Shown here: positions 1-9,575 of the stretch, piece by piece
Layout: every line of letters starts with the position of its first letter
How positions within the stretch are numbered: the stretch's first letter is position 1
Assembly: GCA_000964245.1 (NCBI GenBank)
Contig: LANB01000001.1
Coordinates: forward strand, 124,001 to 188,000
Length of the DNA: 64,000 nt
DNA from: Cellvibrionaceae bacterium 1162T.S.0a.05
GTDB lineage: Bacteria > Pseudomonadota > Gammaproteobacteria > Pseudomonadales > Cellvibrionaceae
Direction of reading: 5' to 3'
The notes under the pieces: model-generated
What the model saw: the letters and a program-made list of their open reading frames with translations, nothing else
The model's database searches: none
What the model was told of the DNA's origin: nothing
Position numbers and translations under genes: made by a program

Positions 1-2
1 TT

Positions 3-1013
3 GCTGCCGACGTTCACTCGCTTGCACTGGACCCAAATCGACACGGCACTATTTACATGGGCACGGATTTTAATGGTCTATGGAAGTCCGAGGATTGTGG
101 CGCCAGCTGGAAGGAATTGGACTCAAACCTTGCCATCAGGAACAGTAAAACCTGGTCGCTCGCAATCGACCCCTTGAACAGCGACATACTCTACGCCTCT
201 GTCGGTTATTCCGGGGTTTACGACGCGCTTTATAAATCCTATAACGCCGGAGAAAGTTGGGAGGTCATTTGGCCACCACAAGATCAGCAAGAGTATTGGG
301 TTGGAGAACGAGGCATTATGGCTTATGCCTTTGCAAACAATGTGACCCTCGACCCCAACAATAACTTACATCTGATTCTTACTTTTCATTTGAAATGTGA
401 AACTGCTTACACCCTCTCCTCCCTGTGTTTTGCCGAAACCTTCGATGGCGGGCTTAGCTGGAAGCTAATTGAGGGGCAAGCAGAATGGTCAATTCCTGCA
501 GGCGCAAATTATTTATCGAATCAAATTCATATTCTCGACAGTGATACCTGGGTTTTAACTACCTATGGCAACAACATTGGTGTGCAACTCATGGAAGGGA
601 TGGAAACTCCCGACAATTATCGCGCGACAAAAATACCCGGGCTGGATGGCATCCACTATCAAGGGAGTCAGTCCTTACAGTCGAGCACTAGTGGTACATG
701 GTTTCTACCCACTCACGACGGAATTGCAAGAAGCCAAAGTAAAGCAGCCAACGACTGGCAAATCATTCCCGGTACTGGGCCAGTGACTGCAGCAATCATT
801 GAAACTGAAAATACTCTCTATGCCAGTTATTGTTTATTCCCAAACTTTTGCGACCCCAAAATTCTTAAATCAGAAAACGATGGACTAAATTGGGAGCCAA
901 TAAACATTCCATTTAATGATTTAAAACTGGGTGGTTATCTTGCCTATGACAGCGCACATCAATTTCTATATTTTTCTACAGGAAACCGACTATTAAGAAT
1001 TAAAACAGAATAA
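3..1013 (+). CDS. BNR/Asp-box beta-propeller protein, 5' truncated by window edge
   Basis: The reading frame is open from base 3, without a start codon before the window edge, so only the C-terminal part (about 337 residues) is present. It carries Asp-box-like motifs (SxDxGxxW): SEDCGASWKEL near the start, SYNAGESWEVIW, TFDGGLSWKLIE and SENDGLNWEPI. These are spaced about 60-100 residues apart and are often preceded by LDPN or IDPLNS turns. Such repeats are typical of sialidase/BNR or sortilin-like beta-propellers, including many secreted glycosidase-like proteins of marine bacteria. No catalytic residues can be assigned from this fragment, so whether it is an enzyme or a binding propeller is open. 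It is followed by a secreted beta-helix protein on the same strand. Confidence 0.7.
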   Translation, partial: AADVHSLALDPNRHGTIYMGTDFNGLWKSEDCGASWKELDSNLAIRNSKTWSLAIDPLNSDILYASVGYSGVYDALYKSYNAGESWEVIWPPQDQQEYWVGERGIMAYAFANNVTLDPNNNLHLILTFHLKCETAYTLSSLCFAETFDGGLSWKLIEGQAEWSIPAGANYLSNQIHILDSDTWVLTTYGNNIGVQLMEGMETPDNYRATKIPGLDGIHYQGSQSLQSSTSGTWFLPTHDGIARSQSKAANDWQIIPGTGPVTAAIIETENTLYASYCLFPNFCDPKILKSENDGLNWEPINIPFNDLKLGGYLAYDSAHQFLYFSTGNRLLRIKTE

Positions 1014-1096
1014 AAAAACAACCCCAAGTAGAGCACATTTTTTACAACAACTAAAAAAAGAAACATAAAACGAAATACATCATTAGGTAAATTACT

Positions 1097-3292
1097 ATGA
1101 ATGCTCGATATTTACTTTTAATTATAACTTCTCTCGCTTTTCCAGGGTTATGCCTTGCGCAGGAATGCGATACTTTTATCAGTTCGCTACCCTATCAAAT
1201 CACCCAGGCAAACAAGACGTACTGCCTGGACGCCCCTGTTAATAGCGAAGGCAAAAAAGAGCTAAGCGTCAATGCGAATTGGGCAAGAACACAAGGTTAC
1301 TTTCGTTATAGCGGAAGCCCGAAAGATAAGTTTATTAAACCTGCTATTTACATCAGAGCAGAAAATGTCACACTCGATTTTAACGGTGTCCGTATACGCA
1401 ATACCCGCCCGAATGACAATCGTATGATCACTGCAGGCGTTTCGGCGCGCGGCAAGACACTTCAAAGTCTGACGATAAAAGGACAAGGCCAAATTGATGA
1501 TTTCAGTATTGGCGTTCTATTGCAATCCATTCCCGCAGTACAAATCGAAGAGATTAACATCACCAACTCGAAGTTAATGGGCATGTCTTTCGAAGCGGCG
1601 TCCTTTACCGACAACCAATCGATAGTCTTGAGAAACAATACCATTTCCAATTTATATAACGACCTCTATGACGATGCGAGCACTTTGGCCGGGATAAGTA
1701 TTACAGATTATGACAGTGCAGAGCTTACAAATAACACTATCGACACGGTTGACTCAGAGGCTGAATCGCATAGATCAAGCCGCGGATTTTCAGTCCTCCG
1801 TTCATATCTAACGCGTATCACAGGTAATACAATTAAAAACCTGGTGCATACCGATATGAGCGCACGTGTTTTCGGCATCAGCCACACGTGCAATCCATCG
1901 CGTAATGGCGAACAAAGCTGTGACGCTATTATCAGTGGCAACACCCTGGAACAGGTTTCTCCGGGCTTTAATGAAATTCATGGCGAATCGATTGCAATTT
2001 ACAATCATTCGTTCGGCGGAGATCTTGCACTCACTGAAAATAACATGGTCAACTTCGCCCAGGCCATTGTGCAAAATGACTCAACACGCGCGCCCGCAAT
2101 CGGTATTTATGCCGGTAATCGTGTAGCGATTTATCAGCCCTATGTTCAAGGACACTTTCCAGCAAGAGAAAATATTTTTCTTGTTGGAACAGGCATGATG
2201 GATGGCGGCAATACAATTTTCATTGCTGGAGAAGATTGTGATGTCGGGATAACAGCCTTACCTTTTACCATTGACGACAATAATAAAACCTATTGTCTGA
2301 CTCCACCCGATGGTGTGGATACGATGATCTTCGATAGAAATAGTGACCACAAACCCATTTCCCACACTGCATATAGCGGTAACGATATTGTCTATGAGGC
2401 GGCGATTACTGTGAAAGCACGCAATGTTGTGTTAAATCTCAACAACGTCAGTATTATAAATAAGGATAAAAGTGACAATGCAGAAGAAGCTGAAATCGGT
2501 ATCTTTGCTCCCAACATCAGCGACAACAACGCCCTCACGATTGAAGGAAATGGAAGACTTATCGACTTCGCAATGGGTATATACGCTGAAAATGTTGATA
2601 CTTTTAGTGTCGACAGTGTCGATATTATTTCTGCTCAACTCGCCGGCATTCTTGCCATAAAACAGGATGGTCCAACTAAACCGGGAACCCGCTACAACGT
2701 TATCAATAGTCGAATACTGGATTTTCACAATGATACTTATTATCAGCAATGGCTATTCTATGGCATCGCTACCTGGCTGTTTTACGAGTCCACCTTTTTC
2801 GAAAACAATTCAATAGAAAATGTTTCTAGCGGGCTCACATCAACCACAACCAATGAGAACAACCAATATTTTGTTGGTATATCCTCTACCGGCTCCACAA
2901 TAATTCAGAACAACCATTTCTCCAATTTAAATAGCCTCTCGCTAGATGAAATCAATTTTGTTACCACCGCAGTGATGGCAAGATGCGAAGGTGCAAGTAA
3001 TTGTGATTCAACGATCAAGGACAACTCTTTCAATCAGTCTGAACTGGGCTTAAACCCTCTAGGTATATTTCTCGTTGGTAACATCGGGAATATTGGGATA
3101 CACAACAATAGCTTTGATCAAATTGAACGTGCGATCACTGTTCAGATTGGCGCTGACATCTCGGGCTCCTACGCCAATAATGTTGTGAGACATGACGCTT
3201 TCCGTGAAGACGGAACACCCGCAGATTCCCCCGCATTCAATACGGGTGCACTGAGTGACGACGGCGGAAACCTGGTTATTGTCACACCTTAA
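1097..3292 (+). CDS. Secreted parallel beta-helix protein with internally duplicated domain
   Basis: A 731-residue protein with a clear Sec signal peptide (hydrophobic ~5-20, cleavage after CLAQ). The mature part consists of two similar halves. Each begins with a Cys-containing segment: SLPYQITQANKTYCLDAP at about residue 30 and ALPFTIDDNNKTYCLTPP at about residue 386. Each then has VTLDFNGVRI / VVLNLNNVSI strands and many N-N-T/S ladder motifs (ITNSKLMG, LTNNTIDT, ITGNTIKN, IIQNNHFS, STIKDNSF), the usual look of right-handed parallel beta-helices. Such folds occur in pectate lyases, PL6 enzymes and adhesins, but I see no catalytic signature, so no substrate is claimed. A GC-rich hairpin follows the stop codon. 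Confidence 0.75.
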   Translation: MNARYLLLIITSLAFPGLCLAQECDTFISSLPYQITQANKTYCLDAPVNSEGKKELSVNANWARTQGYFRYSGSPKDKFIKPAIYIRAENVTLDFNGVRIRNTRPNDNRMITAGVSARGKTLQSLTIKGQGQIDDFSIGVLLQSIPAVQIEEINITNSKLMGMSFEAASFTDNQSIVLRNNTISNLYNDLYDDASTLAGISITDYDSAELTNNTIDTVDSEAESHRSSRGFSVLRSYLTRITGNTIKNLVHTDMSARVFGISHTCNPSRNGEQSCDAIISGNTLEQVSPGFNEIHGESIAIYNHSFGGDLALTENNMVNFAQAIVQNDSTRAPAIGIYAGNRVAIYQPYVQGHFPARENIFLVGTGMMDGGNTIFIAGEDCDVGITALPFTIDDNNKTYCLTPPDGVDTMIFDRNSDHKPISHTAYSGNDIVYEAAITVKARNVVLNLNNVSIINKDKSDNAEEAEIGIFAPNISDNNALTIEGNGRLIDFAMGIYAENVDTFSVDSVDIISAQLAGILAIKQDGPTKPGTRYNVINSRILDFHNDTYYQQWLFYGIATWLFYESTFFENNSIENVSSGLTSTTTNENNQYFVGISSTGSTIIQNNHFSNLNSLSLDEINFVTTAVMARCEGASNCDSTIKDNSFNQSELGLNPLGIFLVGNIGNIGIHNNSFDQIERAITVQIGADISGSYANNVVRHDAFREDGTPADSPAFNTGALSDDGGNLVIVTP

Positions 3293-3307
3293 GCTCCCTC
3301 CCTCCGA

Positions 3308-3331
3308 GAAGCCGCATTACGACGCGGCTTC
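3308..3331 (+). terminator. Hairpin after the beta-helix gene
   Basis: GAAGCCGC and GCGGCTTC form an 8-bp perfect stem around an 8-nt loop, 15 bases after the stop codon. No U-run follows, so it is at best a weak or factor-assisted terminator. Confidence 0.35.
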
Positions 3332-3516
3332 CAACTCTATACATCCTGTTCTAAACTCTGACTTTGTGAATGGTTTCCCATAATCACAACGAAATAGCCT
3401 GAAACGCCTGCTGAGTAAGCCACCAGTATTGCTGTGTCGATCATCCACAGATATCGTGCCTGATTGGCGTTTCTAACTGGAAAGCTTCCAACACGATATT
3501 AGAGTTTTGATTGACT

Positions 3517-4944
3517 ATGCAGGTTTCCGTTGGGCCTCTGCTCCTGGATAAAGACAAAAAATTACTGTTCAATGCCGATCGAGTATTAGTCAGTGACAAC
3601 CCTCGCCTTTTGAACGTTTTTATTCTGCTCGTTGATAACGAACCCGAAATCGTCAGCAGAAAACAAATCATTGATCTACTTTGGCCCGACGAATCCATCT
3701 CTGACTGGGCTGTATCTCGCGTTATTGCTGATTTACGCAGCACCCTCGCTGACGCCGGCTGTGGCGAACTGATTAAAACGGTTCATGGCAAAGGCTTTCG
3801 CCTGGTCGCACCGGTGGAAGCCCTGCCGGCCGAACAGATAGATAAAACAGCGCAACGCCAGAGCCCTATCCTCGCTGTGAGTCTCACCATTTTGGTGGTT
3901 TTGGGAATCGGTTTTTTTGCCCTGCAATACAAAGTGAGTGATGGGCCTGGCCTTCCTGATGCTCAGAACGAAACCGGGATCCACGGCTACGAAAACCAGG
4001 AATCGATCGACTACCCCAGTATTGCCGTCGCGCTCACAAGAAAAGAAGCGACCCATTTACCCCTTGATGACGGCTGGTGGACCTCCGCGCAAGGGGGGCC
4101 CGATTATTCAGAAAATGAACTTAGCTACCAATCCCCAGGCACAATTGGGATTACGCTCGCTCACAACTATCATGGCCCCGACTTTCTTCACGGCGCAAAT
4201 CTCAATATGCGGGTGTCCCTGGACAACACCTACATTGAATCCAACAAGGGCTTATATCTCTTTACCCACCAAATGGGTGGTGAATGGTTACAGTCGCGCT
4301 GCTATTTCGAAGACCTTTCTGCAGGCCCGAATGACTATTCCTGCAGGATTGATGCGCCGGGGCTCGCTTTTGTGCTCGGTGATGATGAATATGCTGTACT
4401 TGGCATCAATGGCGAAAATGATTATTCCAGGGGCCGCATAACGGTGCATTCTGCCTGGATAGATTATCCGCTTTCCGTGCCAATGGACCAAGGTTGGTAC
4501 ACCATCCCACCGCGCCCACTACACTATAATAGCGGGGCAAGCGGCGGAGTCAGCTTTGAACCCAACAATCGCTCGCAAAACCTGGCTTTAACACTCGCTG
4601 GCCCACTAAAACTCCAGAATGCCACCCTCTCTTTTACCTTTGTCGCAGATCAAGCCTATATTGACTCCGGCGCAGAAATTCAGCCCTATGCGCAGCGGGT
4701 TATGGAAAATTGGGACGGCGAGTGGCAGTGCTGGCTATCCAATGAAGACATTTTGCCAGGCGGGATGACCACCCATTGTCAACTTTCCGAAGCACACCCC
4801 ATTTTCAATATTTTGGAGGGTGAGTACCTGGAAATCGGCCTGCGAACGTATGGGCAAAAAGTGAATGGCAAGATTTCAATTCACAGCGTTTCTATTTCCT
4901 GCAGCGAGGCGTTTCCGCGCTGTGGCTTGCAAACCCCACCCTGA
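3517..4944 (+). CDS. ToxR/CadC-like transmembrane regulator with CBM-like periplasmic repeats
   Basis: About 475 residues, starting at the ATG at 3517 (an in-frame TTG lies 6 bp upstream). Residues ~3-100 form an OmpR/PhoB-type winged helix: RKQIIDLLWPDES, then WAVSRVIADLRSTLAD as recognition helix, and KTVHGKGFRLVAPV as the wing. There is no receiver domain. One transmembrane helix (SPILAVSLTILVVLGIGFFA, ~118-137) places the C-terminal ~330 residues in the periplasm, the ToxR/CadC/PsaE layout. The periplasmic part is an imperfect tandem repeat. Repeat 1 has NTYIESNKGLYLF...GGEW..C, repeat 2 has QAYIDSGAEIQPYAQ...DGEWQCW. These resemble beta-sandwich carbohydrate-binding modules of secreted glycoside hydrolases. 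I infer a one-component sugar or polysaccharide sensor; the ligand and target genes are unknown. Confidence 0.75.
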   Translation: MQVSVGPLLLDKDKKLLFNADRVLVSDNPRLLNVFILLVDNEPEIVSRKQIIDLLWPDESISDWAVSRVIADLRSTLADAGCGELIKTVHGKGFRLVAPVEALPAEQIDKTAQRQSPILAVSLTILVVLGIGFFALQYKVSDGPGLPDAQNETGIHGYENQESIDYPSIAVALTRKEATHLPLDDGWWTSAQGGPDYSENELSYQSPGTIGITLAHNYHGPDFLHGANLNMRVSLDNTYIESNKGLYLFTHQMGGEWLQSRCYFEDLSAGPNDYSCRIDAPGLAFVLGDDEYAVLGINGENDYSRGRITVHSAWIDYPLSVPMDQGWYTIPPRPLHYNSGASGGVSFEPNNRSQNLALTLAGPLKLQNATLSFTFVADQAYIDSGAEIQPYAQRVMENWDGEWQCWLSNEDILPGGMTTHCQLSEAHPIFNILEGEYLEIGLRTYGQKVNGKISIHSVSISCSEAFPRCGLQTPP

Positions 4945-5027
4945 TTGTCGGCAGGTATTTTAATTTGCACTGTCCTGGCATCCTGCTAGAATGTCGCGCT
5001 TTCAGAAACTTGGCTTGAGGACCAGCT

Positions 5028-5351
5028 ATGACGTTTGTAGTGGGTGAAAATTGCATTAAATGTAAGCATACAGACTGTGTGGAAGTCTGCCCGGTAGATT
5101 GCTTCTACGAGGGCCCGAATTTCCTGGTGATTCACCCGGACGAATGTATTGACTGTGCCCTGTGTGAGCCAGAATGTCCGGTTGACGCGATTTTCTCGGA
5201 AGACGAGCTTCCTGAGGATCAGGCCCAGTTCCTTGAACTCAACGCCGAGCTTGCCGAGGTATGGCCGAATATTACGGAAAAGAAAGACGCCCCCGAAGAC
5301 GCCGAAGAGTGGGATGGTGTCGAAGGCAAAATCCAGTATTTGGAACGCTAA
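5028..5351 (+). CDS. fdxA: Seven-iron ferredoxin FdxA
   Basis: A 107-residue ferredoxin of the 3Fe-4S/4Fe-4S type. The N-terminal half has [17 protein letters not shown] and the second motif [15 protein letters not shown], which supply the ligands for the two clusters. The acidic C-terminal extension (~60-107) is typical of Azotobacter FdI / Pseudomonas FdxA proteins. It is a small soluble electron carrier. Its place convergent to rpoS is the same as in Pseudomonas, which supports the assignment. Confidence 0.95.
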   Translation: MTFVVGENCIKCKHTDCVEVCPVDCFYEGPNFLVIHPDECIDCALCEPECPVDAIFSEDELPEDQAQFLELNAELAEVWPNITEKKDAPEDAEEWDGVEGKIQYLER

Positions 5352-5401
5352 ATCGCCCACTCATCCAGATTTACGCCAGGGTAGAATACCCGAGCATAAA
5401 A

Positions 5402-5432
5402 AAAGCCGCTTGATCATCGATCAAGCGGCTTT
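5402..5432. terminator. Bidirectional terminator between fdxA and rpoS
   Basis: A perfect 14-bp stem (AAAGCCGCTTGATC / GATCAAGCGGCTTT) around the loop ATC, flanked by A's on the left and a T-run on the right. It can terminate both the fdxA transcript (+) and the rpoS transcript (-). Confidence 0.9.
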
Positions 5433-5480
5433 TTTGTTTCTTCGTTTCGTTCTGTTTTTTGTACCAGGAACTATGCCAAA

Positions 5481-6482
5481 TTACATTGCACCAAATAGCG
5501 CAGTGGCATCCAGGCCTTGCTTCTCCAGAATGTCACGCAAGCGACGCAGCGCTTCAACCTGGATCTGACGAACACGCTCGCGCGTAAGCCCTATTTCCTT
5601 ACCCACTTCTTCGAGCGTACTGGTTTCGTGCCCGCGAAGACCAAAGCGTCGAGATACAACTTCACGCTGTTTTTCACTGAGCTCTTCTAACCAACCATTC
5701 AGACTGGTATTGAGGTCACTGTCCTGTAATAGCTGCACCGGATCTGAAACATGCTGGTCGGGCACGGTATCAATTACGGTTTTCTCGGAAGATGGACCAA
5801 TAGGCACATCCATTGAGGTCACACGCTCATTGAGCGCCAACATACGTTCAACGTCTTCCACAGGCTTGTCCAAAAGCTTCGCAATGTCGTCCGCTGAAGG
5901 CTCGTGGTCCAGTTTTTGTGACAATTCGCGTGCAGCGCGAAGATAGACGTTTAATTCTTTGACAACGTGAATCGGTAATCGAATCGTACGAGTCTGATTC
6001 ATAATCGCACGCTCAATGGTTTGACGAATCCACCATGTCGCGTAAGTTGAGAATCGGAAACCTCGCTCTGGATCAAACTTTTCAACAGCTCGAATCAAGC
6101 CCAAATTGCCTTCTTCAATCAAGTCCAGCAGAGCCAAACCGCGATTCACGTAACGGCGGGAAATTTTTACCACCAAGCGCAAGTTACTTTCAATCATACG
6201 CTTGCGTGCGGCTTCTTCACCCTTCAAAGCCTTACGCGCAAAATACACTTCTTCTTCTGCGCTTAACAAAGGCGAAAAGCCAATTTCATTTAAATACAGC
6301 TGGGTTGCATCCAGGTTTTTCTGGTAGCTGTCTTCTACTTCAGTGATGCTTGTGAGGGAGGACTCTTTAGCGGATTGGGTTTCCACCTCATCTGAGGAAT
6401 CGTTTTCATTGAAAGGTAAATCCCCGAGGATAACTGAGTCTTTTTCTAATTTTGAGTTTTTTTGCAGTTCTTGCAGTGCCAT
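5481..6482 (-). CDS. rpoS: RNA polymerase sigma factor RpoS
   Basis: A 333-residue sigma-70 family protein: the stationary-phase and general stress sigma factor. Region 1.2 begins [20 protein letters not shown]. Region 2 contains [20 protein letters not shown], the RpoS-typical [18 protein letters not shown] and the -10 recognition segment [20 protein letters not shown]. Region 4 ends with the helix-turn-helix [19 protein letters not shown]. The acidic N-terminal ~50 residues are poorly conserved, as usual. It lies downstream of nlpD with a 234-bp leader, the common gammaproteobacterial arrangement in which rpoS promoters lie in or near nlpD. Confidence 0.97.
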   Translation of the reverse strand: MALQELQKNSKLEKDSVILGDLPFNENDSSDEVETQSAKESSLTSITEVEDSYQKNLDATQLYLNEIGFSPLLSAEEEVYFARKALKGEEAARKRMIESNLRLVVKISRRYVNRGLALLDLIEEGNLGLIRAVEKFDPERGFRFSTYATWWIRQTIERAIMNQTRTIRLPIHVVKELNVYLRAARELSQKLDHEPSADDIAKLLDKPVEDVERMLALNERVTSMDVPIGPSSEKTVIDTVPDQHVSDPVQLLQDSDLNTSLNGWLEELSEKQREVVSRRFGLRGHETSTLEEVGKEIGLTRERVRQIQVEALRRLRDILEKQGLDATALFGAM

Positions 6483-6716
6483 GCTCTCGCCCCTTGTAAC
6501 TGTCGATTGTGTTTGGCCTTACTACACCTTCAATTGGTAAATGGCCTTCCGGCTGTGCGCTTTAAATTACTGGTTGCAACTGCTTATAAACAACCAACTT
6601 CGTTACGCTTCCCTGACAAATATGCAGCTCCCATTATTAGAGGGCTCTCTTCCCTACCTGGCGCAGTATTAACTGTGTCGGCAGATTTGGAGTTTCTTTA
6701 GTTATAAAAAAACCGA

Positions 6717-7553
6717 CTAGCTTTTCGGCAAATACAAAAGAGGGTTTACGGGTTTTCCATCGCGGCGAATTTCAAAGTAAAGTTTGACGGAATCTGTTCC
6801 GGTCGAACCCACTTCAGCTATCTTTTCGCCAGCCTGGACCTGATCACCCTCCTTTACCAATAGTCGTCGGTTATGGGCATAGGCACTTAGGTAGGTGTCG
6901 TTGTGTTTCACAATCAACAACTTGCCGTAGCCCCGCAAACCATCGCCGGAATACACTACGACACCGGCACTGGCAGCTACGACAGCCTCCCCCAATTTGC
7001 CCCGAATATCAATACCTTTTTGCAGCCCCTTCTTTGCCCGAAAGTTGGTAATCACTTTCCCCTCTAAAGGCCATCGCCAGCCAAGCGGCTGGACACTTTT
7101 TACCTCTTTTGCTTCAGGCTTGGTCGTATTCGTTGTATTTATTGAACGTGTGGGAGGGGAGGTAACTTTGCGGGTTGCGGGCCTGGTTTCCGTTAGTTTT
7201 GAACGTGCCTGCCGCTGCCTTTCTGCCCAGGGTTTTCTGGGCTCGACATTCAGGTTCAAGGTTTGTCCGGGGTAGATTTTAAAGTCGTTTCCGACACTAT
7301 TTGCTTGCGCAAGGTCCTGAAAATCAAGGTCATAGCGCCATGCGATGGAATACAGTGTCTCGCCCGCGGCAACGGTATGCGTTTTGACTTTGCGCGAAGG
7401 TGGCGGCTCCATATCGGTTACAGGTGCCTGATAACTGTGACTTCCACAGGCACATAAAGCAACAGATATGATCGATATATTGAACACCCTCACTAAAAAA
7501 CGCGGTAAGAGAGGCGCCAAATCCAGGACTTTTTCTACGAAGCTTTCCCACAT
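6717..7553 (-). CDS. nlpD: NlpD-like lipoprotein (LysM plus degenerate LytM/M23)
   Basis: 278 residues. A hydrophobic N-terminus ends in VALCACGS, a plausible lipobox with Cys36 as the acylated residue. A LysM domain (KTHTVAAGETLYSIAWRYDL, ~57-102) binds peptidoglycan. The C-terminal M23/LytM fold (~170-275) has lost its zinc ligands: the HxxxD motif reads KGIDIRG and the HxH motif reads LYFEIR. This matches NlpD/EnvC proteins, which activate amidases (AmiC in E. coli) rather than cut peptidoglycan themselves. It is immediately upstream of rpoS, the canonical position. Confidence 0.93.
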   Translation of the reverse strand: MWESFVEKVLDLAPLLPRFLVRVFNISIISVALCACGSHSYQAPVTDMEPPPSRKVKTHTVAAGETLYSIAWRYDLDFQDLAQANSVGNDFKIYPGQTLNLNVEPRKPWAERQRQARSKLTETRPATRKVTSPPTRSINTTNTTKPEAKEVKSVQPLGWRWPLEGKVITNFRAKKGLQKGIDIRGKLGEAVVAASAGVVVYSGDGLRGYGKLLIVKHNDTYLSAYAHNRRLLVKEGDQVQAGEKIAEVGSTGTDSVKLYFEIRRDGKPVNPLLYLPKS

Positions 7554-7686
7554 AAAACAATCGTTTTAATAATTTTTAGAAATTAGTACTAATACTTTAT
7601 TAGGAAATAATCTAATTTGATCAAACAATTTCTGCCACTTTTGAGATGAAATCCGAGCTTCAACCATGCTTTTGTTCAAACTTTTG

Positions 7687-8652
7687 TCATCTTTTCTTAC
7701 TACTATGAGAAATTAATCGCGCCACGCACTCAGTAAAAAGTACCAGAAAAATACCAAAAAACACCATACATAATACTAGTACTGTCATGGGGTCAGACTG
7801 GGTCTCTAGCGCGAAATCTGCGGGTAGGACATTTGCCTGAACCAGTGCAATTTTTTCACCATGGCGATCAATTGTACTTTCCAATACCACCTTCCAGGGC
7901 CAGGTCACATTCAGGGAGCCGACCAGAAACCCCAGTAGCACAGCTAATGTCGTTGTGTGGTAACGCTCAAGCAGCCACGCCAAAATACGGGAGAAACTCA
8001 ACAAACCCAATACCGCGCCCACAAGAAAACACAACAAGGCCACAATATCGTTGTTATTGACTGCCGCCAACAAACCAGAGTACAAGCCGAGCAGCAACAG
8101 AATGAAGCTTCCCGAGATTCCGGGCAAGATCATGGCGACGATTGCAATGAAACCCCCTCCCAGAAGCAGCCAGTTCGACGAAGGTAACTCTGCCGGGCGC
8201 GCCATGGAGATAAACAAAACAACAAACACCCCCACAGCAAAAGCCAACCACTGGCGCCAGTGCCAGGCTTCCTGTTTGCGCCACAACATCACCACAGAAG
8301 CCGCAATCAAACCGCTAAAAAAAGCCCACACCAACAAAGGGTAGTTTTCCAGACACCAGGCAATGACTGCGGCAAAGGTCTTAATACTCACCAGCACGCC
8401 CGCAAATAATACGACCAGAAAAGTGCCATTTATTTCCCGCCAAAATGCCGCTGGTCCGCACTTGAAAAGGGTCACCAGATTGGCGGGGCCGATATTCTTG
8501 AGTGAGCCAATAAGTTCATCATAGATGCCGGTAAGCAAGGCGATCGTCCCCCCCGACACGCCGGGCACAACATCCGCTGCTCCCATCGCCATGCCCTTTG
8601 CAGCTAAAAGCAAGTAGTCACGCGGGCGTCGATTGGGCAATTCAGTCTCCAT
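7687..8652 (-). CDS. DUF368 membrane protein, candidate undecaprenyl-phosphate translocase
   Basis: A 321-residue polytopic membrane protein with about 8-9 hydrophobic segments. The N-terminal signature is KGMAMGAADVVPGVSGGTIA; a second related half-motif, MILPGISGSFILLLLGLY, lies mid-protein, as is typical of the internally duplicated DUF368 family. Members of this family (PopT in Vibrio cholerae and homologues in other bacteria) have been linked to undecaprenyl-phosphate flipping back across the inner membrane. It sits between pcm and nlpD, where no such gene is found in the standard cluster, next to a cell-wall amidase activator, which fits an envelope role. Confidence 0.85.
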   Translation of the reverse strand: METELPNRRPRDYLLLAAKGMAMGAADVVPGVSGGTIALLTGIYDELIGSLKNIGPANLVTLFKCGPAAFWREINGTFLVVLFAGVLVSIKTFAAVIAWCLENYPLLVWAFFSGLIAASVVMLWRKQEAWHWRQWLAFAVGVFVVLFISMARPAELPSSNWLLLGGGFIAIVAMILPGISGSFILLLLGLYSGLLAAVNNNDIVALLCFLVGAVLGLLSFSRILAWLLERYHTTTLAVLLGFLVGSLNVTWPWKVVLESTIDRHGEKIALVQANVLPADFALETQSDPMTVLVLCMVFFGIFLVLFTECVARLISHSSKKR

Positions 8653-8783
8653 AGTATTCTTCTTTTTAGTGTCTTCTTTTTAGTGTCTTTTCTTTGTGTA
8701 TTAATATCGAGATGTTTGTCGTTCCGGTTTGGTTGCGGAATTCTTATGGCGTCATTTCTTGCTGGGCTGTCCGGCTTGCCCTT

Positions 8784-9476
8784 TTATCGGGTCACACCTG
8801 ACAGCAGGGGGACAAAACGCACAGCTTCCAGTTTCTGTGTTGTAAAGTTGTCGCTATCTCCCTCGCGAATCACCAGAGTCAGATATTGTTCTTCGGCGCC
8901 CACGGGTATCACCAGCACGCCATTCGGAGCGAGCTGCTGCTTGAGCTCATCGGGTACAGTGCGCGGTGCCGCTGCAGATAAAATGCCATCAAATGGTCCC
9001 TGTTCCGGCCAACCGAAGCCACCATCTGCATGTTTAAATCTGATGTTGTTTAAACCCAACTTGCGCATTCTTTTTCGCGCAAGTTCTTGCAAGGGGCGAA
9101 TACGCTCTACCGTCCAAACTTCATCAACTAATTGTGCAAGAATTGCTGTCTGATAACCTGAACCGGTGCCTATTTCCAAAACTTTTTTCGGCCCTCCCTG
9201 ACCGCCATTCAAGTCATTGCAGCTCGCAATCAATGTCTCGGTCATGCGCGCCACAATATAGGGCTGAGAGAGTGTCTGGCCGTGACCAATCGGTAAGGCC
9301 GTATCTTCATACGCCCGGTGTGCAAGTGCTTCATCCAGGAAAAGATGGCGGGGGGTATTGGACATGGTTTCGAGCACAGCAAGGTTACTGCAGCCCTGAT
9401 CAATCAACCGCTGAATCAGACGGTCGCGCGTTCGTTGCGAGGTCATGCCCACGCCCTGTAAATTCAGGCGATCCAC
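8784..9476 (-). CDS. pcm: Protein-L-isoaspartate O-methyltransferase
   Basis: 230 residues. It repairs isoaspartyl residues in damaged proteins by SAM-dependent methylation. The SAM-binding motif [18 protein letters not shown] is intact, with the family motifs [20 protein letters not shown] and [18 protein letters not shown] around it, and PVG near the C-terminus. An alternative start is Met11 (MTSQRTRD). In most gammaproteobacteria surE lies immediately upstream and is cotranscribed; here only about 100 bases separate pcm from truD, so surE is absent from this locus. Confidence 0.95.
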   Translation of the reverse strand: MDRLNLQGVGMTSQRTRDRLIQRLIDQGCSNLAVLETMSNTPRHLFLDEALAHRAYEDTALPIGHGQTLSQPYIVARMTETLIASCNDLNGGQGGPKKVLEIGTGSGYQTAILAQLVDEVWTVERIRPLQELARKRMRKLGLNNIRFKHADGGFGWPEQGPFDGILSAAAPRTVPDELKQQLAPNGVLVIPVGAEEQYLTLVIREGDSDNFTTQKLEAVRFVPLLSGVTR

Positions 9477-9575
9477 TGTTTAAACTCCTACAGTTTTATT
9501 GTCGCCGAACTATAGCATGACGACCTTGATGGCTGAACGCTAAAACACCTTGTACCGGCCTTATTTTACAGCGCT

